From NCBI RefSeq assembly GCF_000812025.2, contig NZ_JWJE02000028.1, positions 1 to 54,993 of the forward strand: a stretch of 54,993 nt of DNA, read 5' to 3'. This document shows positions 49,160 to 54,993 of the stretch, piece by piece (position 1 is the first letter of the stretch; each line of letters starts with the position of its first letter). This DNA comes from Bacillus thermotolerans (lineage in GTDB: Bacteria; Bacillota; Bacilli; Bacillales; Domibacillaceae). The position numbers and the translations under genes were made by a program. The notes under the pieces were generated by a model that had not been told where the DNA came from, did no database searches, and saw nothing but the letters and a program-made list of their open reading frames with translations.

Positions 49160-50368
49160 TTATACGGCTGCAGACGTATCCATCGCCGCTTTCTTTTCTT
49201 TTTCCATCTTTCCATAAAGGAAGTAATAAAGCACAATGGATGCAAGGGAAACGATTCCGAGAATCATATATAAGGATTGATAGCCCGTTACCGGAATCAC
49301 AAAACCAAGCAAATAAGGGCCAAAGCCGAGACCGGCATCCAGGGCGATAAAAAAGGTCGACGTGGCCAGCCCCATCCGGTGAGAAGGTGTCAGCTTTACG
49401 GCAATCGCTTGCGTACATGATTGCATATTTCCAAAGCCAAGACCGATCAGAATACCGGCTAGCAATAACGTAAAGCTGCTTCCAGCCATGCTCAGCAAAA
49501 TCAACCCTGCCGCCAGGAGAAAGAAAGCCGGGTACATAACATAATTGGCACCTTTCGCATCCATTAACCGGCCCGTGAACGGACGGGAAAGCAGCACGGC
49601 TACCGCGTATACGACGAAGAAGAAGCTCGCGGCGCTTACCAGATTGATCTCCATTGCGTAGAAATTAATAAACGACAGCACACTGGAGTAACAGAAAGCG
49701 ACCGTCAATGTCACGAGGGCAATCGGCAATGCCCGCGGCTCGACGAAGTCGGATAGCTTGAAGCCGTTGAACTCTATCTTCTTCCCTTCTGTCTCTACCT
49801 TTGGCACAGCTACAAGAAGACCAATGAATAAGTTCAGGACACCAAGCACGAGACATAGACCGAAGATTACCTGGAAGCTCGTATGCTGGCTCATGAACAA
49901 ACCAATGAATGGCCCTACTGCCGTAGCAAGTGTCGCACTCATCGCAAAGTAGCCAATGCCCTCTCCTTTTCTCGACATGGGAATAATCTGGGCGACGATC
50001 GTGCCGGCCGCCGTACTTGCAATTCCGACGGTGATACCGTGGAAGAAACGATTGACTAATAAGAACGTTAAGCCTAAGTCCAGGAAGTAAAAAGCAGTGG
50101 TTAACACAAATAAGACCAGCCCGATCAAAAGTGTTTTCTTTCGGCCAATCGAATCCATGATCCGGCCAATCAGCAGGCGGCCAATTAATGTACCGATAAT
50201 AAAGATCCCCGTGACGAGACCGGCCTGGCTCGTCGCCGCTCCATATGCTTCTACCGCATAGACAGAGATCGTTACCATCAATAAATAGAAAATCAATATA
50301 GTGAAAAAGTTGATCACAGATACAACAAGAAAGTCTTTCGTCCACAACTTCTGGTTTGCTTGATTCAT
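49160..50368 (-). CDS. MFS transporter (drug-efflux type)
   Basis: A 402-aa protein with twelve helices. The loop 2-3 signature is GRLLIGRIMDSIGRKK (about residues 63-78), and a second such loop occurs near 265 (RPFTGRLMDAKG). It is typical of YfcJ/YwoG-like or drug efflux permeases. It follows a MarR repressor by 14 bases, which favours inducible export of a small toxic compound. GGGGAG precedes the ATG. Confidence 0.9.
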   Translation of the reverse strand: MNQANQKLWTKDFLVVSVINFFTILIFYLLMVTISVYAVEAYGAATSQAGLVTGIFIIGTLIGRLLIGRIMDSIGRKKTLLIGLVLFVLTTAFYFLDLGLTFLLVNRFFHGITVGIASTAAGTIVAQIIPMSRKGEGIGYFAMSATLATAVGPFIGLFMSQHTSFQVIFGLCLVLGVLNLFIGLLVAVPKVETEGKKIEFNGFKLSDFVEPRALPIALVTLTVAFCYSSVLSFINFYAMEINLVSAASFFFVVYAVAVLLSRPFTGRLMDAKGANYVMYPAFFLLAAGLILLSMAGSSFTLLLAGILIGLGFGNMQSCTQAIAVKLTPSHRMGLATSTFFIALDAGLGFGPYLLGFVIPVTGYQSLYMILGIVSLASIVLYYFLYGKMEKEKKAAMDTSAAV

Positions 50369-50382
50369 TGATGTTTCTCCCC

Positions 50383-50814
50383 TTATTTTTCTGTAATGCG
50401 ATTGCGTATATCTATCATCATTTGAATAGCTTCCTCCAGCTCTTCTTCAGACACGCCTTCCAAAATACTCTCTTCAAAGGCGTCAAGAGCCACACGTACT
50501 TTCTCGTACTGCTCCTTGCCAAGCGCTGTCAGCTGCATTTTCTTTTCCCGTCTGTCCTGTGTTGGGGTAGTCTCAAGATAGCCAAGCTCTACTAGACGGT
50601 GAATCGTCCGGGACATCGTCGGCTTCTCTACCCCTTGGTAGGCAGCTAGCTCCACAAGGGTCGCCGAACCGTAATTCCGTATGTAATACAACACTGTCCA
50701 CTGCGCCCGGTACAATCCATGCTCACTAAGCAGCACATTCAGCCTCCCCTCGAAGGGCCGATATAGCCGAATAAAGTGATCAAAAAACTTCTGCGACGTC
50801 TTCATCTCAACCAC
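50383..50814 (-). CDS. MarR-family regulator
   Basis: A 143-aa winged-helix protein. HTH ATLVELAAYQGVEKPTMSRTIHRLVELGYL (about 52-81), wing DRREKKMQLT and dimerisation helices are all present. It likely represses itself and the MFS gene. AGAGGTGG precedes the ATG. Two direct copies of TAGTTAG at 50832 and 50848 upstream may be part of its operator. Confidence 0.92.
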   Translation of the reverse strand: MVEMKTSQKFFDHFIRLYRPFEGRLNVLLSEHGLYRAQWTVLYYIRNYGSATLVELAAYQGVEKPTMSRTIHRLVELGYLETTPTQDRREKKMQLTALGKEQYEKVRVALDAFEESILEGVSEEELEEAIQMMIDIRNRITEK

Positions 50815-50927
50815 CTCTATCTTTCATCTATTAGTTAGTTTTGATAATAGTTAGCTTGAGTAACTTTATTAGTATACAAGACAAACAGCCCCCTGTCTAG
50901 AGGCAATCGGCGGTTAGTGTGCTTTTA

Positions 50928-50975
50928 CACTTTAAAGTGGTGGGGGTCAGACCCCTGTTCTTTCTTTATGTAGTT
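50928..50975. repeat. Palindromic intergenic repeat, copy G (truncated)
   Basis: The left half is intact (ACTTTAAAGTGGTGGGGGTC-AGACCCC) but the right arm decays into TGTTCTTTC. So it is a broken copy. GTTCTTT at 50957-50963 happens to equal a SinR half-site. Confidence 0.75.
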
Positions 50976-51137
50976 CCCTCTAAATTTATCCATTTTTGGT
51001 TAAGTTTCTGATTTGGTGATATAGAGAAAGGGGAAAGGTTTCTCACTTTCTTTCTTTCCTTCATTCATATATATATTCCGTGCAGAAGCTGACCAGGGAA
51101 GCCGATGGATAGATGAAGAAAGGAGAGCTTTAACATT

Positions 51138-52145
51138 ATGAAGAAACTATTTACCGCTAGCCTTGCTCTTTTGATGAGCTTGTTGCTGTGGGTGGGCACA
51201 CCTCTGGCCGCTACCTTCCCAGATGTCCATCCGAATGAGAAGGCCTATGAAGCGGTCGAGGAATTAGCCTCACGCGGCCTTATCCAAGGGTTCCCAGACG
51301 GGACGTTTCGTCAAAATGATCCCGTGACCCGGGCGCAAAGCGTCATTTTTCTCGGCAGGGTTCATGGCATTGAAGGGTATAATCAAGCCTACTTGCCATT
51401 CTCAGATGTCGCTCCTCACCAGGCCGCTTTTCCGTACATTGCCTACTACACGTATCATGGCGTCTTTAGCTTCAGCAATCGCTTCTATCCTGACCAAGAG
51501 CTGACACGCGCGGAAATGGCACGCACCATCGTTCGAGCGCTTTCGCTTGAAGGACAGCCGGACCGGCCATTTTCCGATGTACCTGCCTCTCATCCGGATG
51601 CCGTCTATATTAATGCCCTCGCTGCCAATGGGTTAACTGTTGGTGTCGGCAACAACCAGTACGCCCCTGACCGCATTGTCACACGCGGCCAAATGGCCAT
51701 CTTTATGCTAAGAATTGATAAATTCCTGCATGGGGAAGAAGCGCCCGACTACACGATTGATCCTGACTTTACCGTTAACAGTACCGAACGGGAAATCTGG
51801 ACGCTCGTCAACCAGGAACGTGCCGAGCGCGGCCTAGCCCCACTCCGGCTTGCTAACGATGTCAGCTTTGTCGCTCGCACGAAGTCTCAGGATATGCACG
51901 ATAACGATTATTTCAGCCACACCTCCCCGACCTATGGAGACCCTTTCCAAATGATGAGAGATTTCGGACTCACCTTCAGAACCGCCGGTGAAAACATTGC
52001 GGCCGGCCAGCGAAACGCTGAACATGTCATGGACAGCTGGATGAACAGCCCCGGCCACCGAAGTAATATCTTAAATCCCGCTTTCACTGAGATCGGCATC
52101 GGTGCGTATAACGGGTACTATACGCAGATGTTTATTACGAGGTAA
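51138..52145 (+). CDS. SLH-anchored CAP-domain protein
   Basis: A 335-aa surface protein: signal peptide (residues 1-24), three SLH repeats (about 26-200; TRAQSVIFLGRVH, TRAEMARTIVRAL, TRGQMAIFMLRID), then a CAP/SCP-like domain (about 220-335) with NQERAERGLAPL, HDNDYFSHTSP, GENIAAGQR, SWMNSPGHRSNILNP and GIGAYNGYYTQMF, like the spore/cell-wall protein YkwD. The His and Glu cavity residues are kept. The function of bacterial CAP domains is not settled. AAGGAGAG precedes the ATG. It runs convergently to the S-layer gene. Confidence 0.92.
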   Translation: MKKLFTASLALLMSLLLWVGTPLAATFPDVHPNEKAYEAVEELASRGLIQGFPDGTFRQNDPVTRAQSVIFLGRVHGIEGYNQAYLPFSDVAPHQAAFPYIAYYTYHGVFSFSNRFYPDQELTRAEMARTIVRALSLEGQPDRPFSDVPASHPDAVYINALAANGLTVGVGNNQYAPDRIVTRGQMAIFMLRIDKFLHGEEAPDYTIDPDFTVNSTEREIWTLVNQERAERGLAPLRLANDVSFVARTKSQDMHDNDYFSHTSPTYGDPFQMMRDFGLTFRTAGENIAAGQRNAEHVMDSWMNSPGHRSNILNPAFTEIGIGAYNGYYTQMFITR

Positions 52146-52149
52146 TAGA

Positions 52150-52183
52150 AAAAGGCAGAGAGCCGAAGCTCTCTACCTTTCTG
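52150..52183. terminator. Bidirectional terminator between SLH-CAP and S-layer genes
   Basis: GGCAGAGAGC, CGAA, GCTCTCTACC: 10-bp stem with one mismatch, with T residues following on the minus strand and a pyrimidine-rich tail on the plus strand. Confidence 0.8.
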
Positions 52184-52199
52184 CAAAAATGGAACATTC

Positions 52200-54689
52200 T
52201 TATTTTACTAAGACACCATTTTTATCTTTTACGTTTGTTTGGTTATCTTTCACTTCTACTGTTAACTTACCATTTAATGTATTCGCTAAAGTGAATTGAA
52301 GTTGGTTTGGCTTGCCGTCTACAGCTGTCACATTCCCTGCTTCAGCATCTTTACCATCTACTTTAATATTAAATACATCGTTTGCATCGATGGCTTCTGT
52401 ACCCTCAGGCAGATCGATGATCACGTCCTCAGAAAAGGTAGCCGCAACGACCTTGTTCAGGTGGTCAATGTTTGTGATGGTTGCTGGTGTGTTGTCTTTT
52501 ACAGCTACGATGAAGTTCACCGCATTCATCACGTTGCCCGCTTTATCCGCTACACCAGACACAGCAAGTACCGCTGGAACACCTGTCTCTTGGTCACCGA
52601 TGTTAATGGACCCGGCTGGAAGCTTGATAGCTACCTTCGTTTTGCTAGTGTCTGTGAAATGAATATCTGTGTCTGCTGGCAGCTTCTTGCCGTCTAGCTC
52701 ATAGTTACCTTTTTCTAATGCAGTCGTTGTCACTTCTTCGCTAAATTTGACAAGAAATACGTTCGCCGTATCTGTCGCTTCGACAGATGCTGTCGGTTTT
52801 ACTGTATCCTCTTCTGGTTTCACTTCTTCTTTTCCTACAGTGAACGTATCTGCTACGGCTTCTGCTTTGTTGCCGTATTGATCAGCGAAGAACTCAGCTG
52901 GGATGGCTACTTTGTAAGAGCCTGGCGCCACTTTCTTATCATCTTCTAGAATATCCACTTGGTATGTGTTCGGGTCGCCCTCTTTAACGGCTGTTGACGC
53001 TAGCGCGTTCCATTTTACGCCGTCTGTGCTGCGAACATCGATTTTGCTGATTTCCCCTTGCACGTTAATCGCTTCACTGAACGTAAATTCGAATGTTTCA
53101 CCGTCAGCTGATACTTGAGAAGAAACAAGCTTCGGTGCTTCTGTATCTTTTAAGAATGTTAACGTTGTTTCAAATGCTTCATTTCCTAAACCAGAAGCAT
53201 CTGTTGCTGCATCCTTCTTCAAGTACATGGTGAACGTTTCGCTTACGGACTCGCCTTCAAAGATACCGTCCCCTGGCTCGTTGCCGTTCATATCTACATT
53301 TAAGTTGTATGTTTGGCCGCTTGCATCAGATGTATCCTTTACTAGAACAGCCGTTGTTTGATCCGCTCCGCGTTGGAGGGTGACATTAATGCGGTTTTGT
53401 GTCACTTTTTCGCTTAATGTGACTTTTGCTGTGTTTTGGCCTGTGATATTAATGTTTGTCACGTGAGGCTTGTTCGTATCTGCTGCTGGTGCTGTAACTG
53501 TTCCATTGAATAAAGGCATTTCATTTGGTGTCTTCGCTTTATCCTTTGCACCTGCTACATATAAAGAAACAGACTCGCTTGGATCAAGCGTATAGTTGAT
53601 CTCTACTTTTGTTGGATCTTGTGCATGGATATTGAACTCTTCTGCTGGCACGTTTTCACCATTTACACGTACAACTGCTGGTTTCTCGCCAATCGCTTCT
53701 GAGAAAGTGACTGTAATTTTATCATTGGAATAAGAAGTGCCTGTGACAGCTGGTTTCACTGTATCTTGATAAGAGAACACAGTTGTGAATTTAGCTGTTT
53801 GCAGCCAGTTGCCACCTTCGTCTTTCTGATTAGAAACAACAGGGTTCACAACAACTACGCCGTCCTGTACTTCTGCACCCTTCGCGAAAGTTAACACCAC
53901 AGATTTTTTGTCATCTGCTAGCTCAGCCTTTGACGGCTTAACGTTATTCAAAGAGTAAACAGATCGATCTTCTGCATTGCCTGCTGTTTGGTCGTCGTTC
54001 AATTCGTGATTAAATTTAACTTCAATTTGAGTCGCGTTTAAAGCTGATACACCTGTTACTTTCGGCGCTTCTTCCACTACTGCTTCTTTCTCAGGAGCTA
54101 AACGGTAAAGGAACAGCGCAAATTCGCCGCGTGTCACTGAATCGATGGTACCGAAGGATGTTTTTGTTTTACCAAGCGTCACCTCGTGCTCTACTAAAGC
54201 TGCTACCGCTTCTACGTAACGTGGAGCGACATCTGTAAAAGTAAGCTTGCTTGTATCACCGGACAATTGATACGCTCTTGCAAGAATCAGCGCCATTTCA
54301 CCACGTGTAATGTCCTGGTCGCTACCGAAGGAAGTCGCTGTCTTACCATTAATAATCCCTTGCTCTTTTAACGCATCCACTTGTGCCTTTGCACGGGCTG
54401 GTACATCTGTAAAGCCGGAATCTGGCGCATTCGACGTATCTAATTCTAATGCTTTCGCGATCATTACCGCTGCATCGACACGTTTAATAGATAAGTCTGT
54501 GCCAAATTTCGTTTCAGAGATACCTTTTGTAATGTATTCTTTCACCAGATAATCAACCGCTTCTTTGTAACGGTCGCTCACGTCTGTAAAAGGTGTAGCC
54601 GCCTGTGCCGGTGACACGGCTGTTGCCACTAATGCCACCGCTGCGGATGATGCGATAAATTTATGATAAGATTTTACTTTCAAAGCCAT
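52200..54689 (-). CDS. S-layer protein (three N-terminal SLH domains plus Ig-like domains)
   Basis: An 829-aa secreted protein: signal peptide about 1-30 (SPAQAATPF), SLH repeats at about 32-200 (KRVDAAVMIAKAL, TRGEMALILARAY, TRGEFALFLYRLA), then about six Ig-like units of roughly 95-110 residues, each with DTxxP or similar linkers and SEA/VTFSE-type strands (VTFSEAIGEKPAV, FTFSEAIN, VKFSEEV, ATFSEDV). This is the layout of SbsA/Sap/EA1-type S-layer proteins. Composition (rich in Ala, Thr, Val, Asp; no Cys seen) fits. It is the best candidate for the main S-layer subunit in the window. Confidence 0.92.
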   Translation of the reverse strand: MALKVKSYHKFIASSAAVALVATAVSPAQAATPFTDVSDRYKEAVDYLVKEYITKGISETKFGTDLSIKRVDAAVMIAKALELDTSNAPDSGFTDVPARAKAQVDALKEQGIINGKTATSFGSDQDITRGEMALILARAYQLSGDTSKLTFTDVAPRYVEAVAALVEHEVTLGKTKTSFGTIDSVTRGEFALFLYRLAPEKEAVVEEAPKVTGVSALNATQIEVKFNHELNDDQTAGNAEDRSVYSLNNVKPSKAELADDKKSVVLTFAKGAEVQDGVVVVNPVVSNQKDEGGNWLQTAKFTTVFSYQDTVKPAVTGTSYSNDKITVTFSEAIGEKPAVVRVNGENVPAEEFNIHAQDPTKVEINYTLDPSESVSLYVAGAKDKAKTPNEMPLFNGTVTAPAADTNKPHVTNINITGQNTAKVTLSEKVTQNRINVTLQRGADQTTAVLVKDTSDASGQTYNLNVDMNGNEPGDGIFEGESVSETFTMYLKKDAATDASGLGNEAFETTLTFLKDTEAPKLVSSQVSADGETFEFTFSEAINVQGEISKIDVRSTDGVKWNALASTAVKEGDPNTYQVDILEDDKKVAPGSYKVAIPAEFFADQYGNKAEAVADTFTVGKEEVKPEEDTVKPTASVEATDTANVFLVKFSEEVTTTALEKGNYELDGKKLPADTDIHFTDTSKTKVAIKLPAGSINIGDQETGVPAVLAVSGVADKAGNVMNAVNFIVAVKDNTPATITNIDHLNKVVAATFSEDVIIDLPEGTEAIDANDVFNIKVDGKDAEAGNVTAVDGKPNQLQFTLANTLNGKLTVEVKDNQTNVKDKNGVLVK

Positions 54690-54993
54690 CTAAATAATTC
54701 CCCCATTTTCTTGTTATCCAAAAGCTATATCAACCAACTAACTTATGTATCGGAGGAATTGCGGGTACTTTTATCCTTTTTTGCAAAATAAGTCGAAATA
54801 ACTAGATTTTCAGAGAGAAAGCATTGGATAAAATGCATTTCTTGCTTTTTCTACCATTATATAAGCATAAAAAGAAGACCAACCACTCAAGTGGTTGGTC
54901 TTCTCATTCTGTTGATAAAGTCTTCTGTCAATGGACAAACAGTGAAAAAATATGTAGAATCTCCTCAGAATACGTGAAAGAGGAGGTTTTTTT
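54690..54993. other. Upstream region of the S-layer gene and right edge of the window
   Basis: Holds no complete gene. A perfect 16-bp stem (AAGAAGACCAACCACT / AGTGGTTGGTCTTCTT region, 54870-54906) is followed by T residues on the minus strand. At the edge CTCCTC (54960-54965) pairs with GAGGAG (54979-54984), after which come GGTTTTTTT. The latter looks either like a plus-strand terminator or like a Shine-Dalgarno hairpin just before a start codon beyond the edge. I see no decisive promoter for the S-layer gene. A minus-strand frame is open from 54993 to a TGA at 54928 and could be a gene tail. Confidence 0.4.

Overview
The window looks like chromosomal DNA of a spore-former-type Bacillaceae (Firmicutes). 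The evidence is strong purine-rich ribosome binding sites, frequent TTG/GTG starts, a SinR/SinI regulator family, an EAR antitermination RNA inside an eps operon, seven SLH-domain surface proteins, and PrsA-type, LCP and YwqE-type genes. I cannot name the species. No rRNA, tRNA, CRISPR array, prophage or intact insertion sequence was seen.

Layout. 1-2.3 kb: a sigma-54 activator diverging from a consensus -24/-12 promoter that drives only a tiny reading frame. 2.4-21 kb: a 17.5-kb minus-strand exopolysaccharide operon. In transcription order it holds chain-length modulator, tyrosine kinase, PHP phosphatase, EAR RNA plus terminator, EpsC-like dehydratase, Wzx, Wzy, an asparagine-synthase-like amidotransferase, two glycosyltransferases, a uronic-acid epimerase/dehydrogenase pair, GalE, another glycosyltransferase, a 4-reductase-like protein and the initiating sugar-phosphate transferase; YdcF lies beyond the operon terminator. 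21-34 kb: envelope genes, including an SGNH hydrolase, an SLH protein, a GDSL-SLH hydrolase, an LCP ligase and three tandem SLH paralogues, with spermidine synthase and a macrodomain enzyme between them. 34-39.5 kb: a probable catabolic operon (S15 hydrolase, TetR, BCCT transporter, M24 enzyme with altered metal ligands). 39.7-44.3 kb: a SinI-like anti-repressor behind a cyclic-di-GMP-I riboswitch, a CorC/CNNM-type protein with a MerR regulator, an M23 peptidase and PrsA. 44.5-50.8 kb: a GntR-ABC operon, two SinR-like repressors flanking a secreted GH114 glycosidase, and MarR-MFS. 51-54.7 kb: an SLH-CAP protein and a large S-layer protein.

How it fits together. Established knowledge: SinR represses and SinI derepresses matrix genes in Bacillus, EAR lets polymerase read through long eps operons, and c-di-GMP controls the motile/sessile switch. 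Inference: this window carries a matrix and cell-surface module in which c-di-GMP reaches the SinI/SinR switch directly through a riboswitch, and in which two SinR paralogues control a polysaccharide hydrolase that could remodel the EPS made by the large operon. A family of seven palindromic intergenic repeats (core GGGGGTCTGACCCCC between CTTTAAAG boxes) is scattered through the accessory parts.
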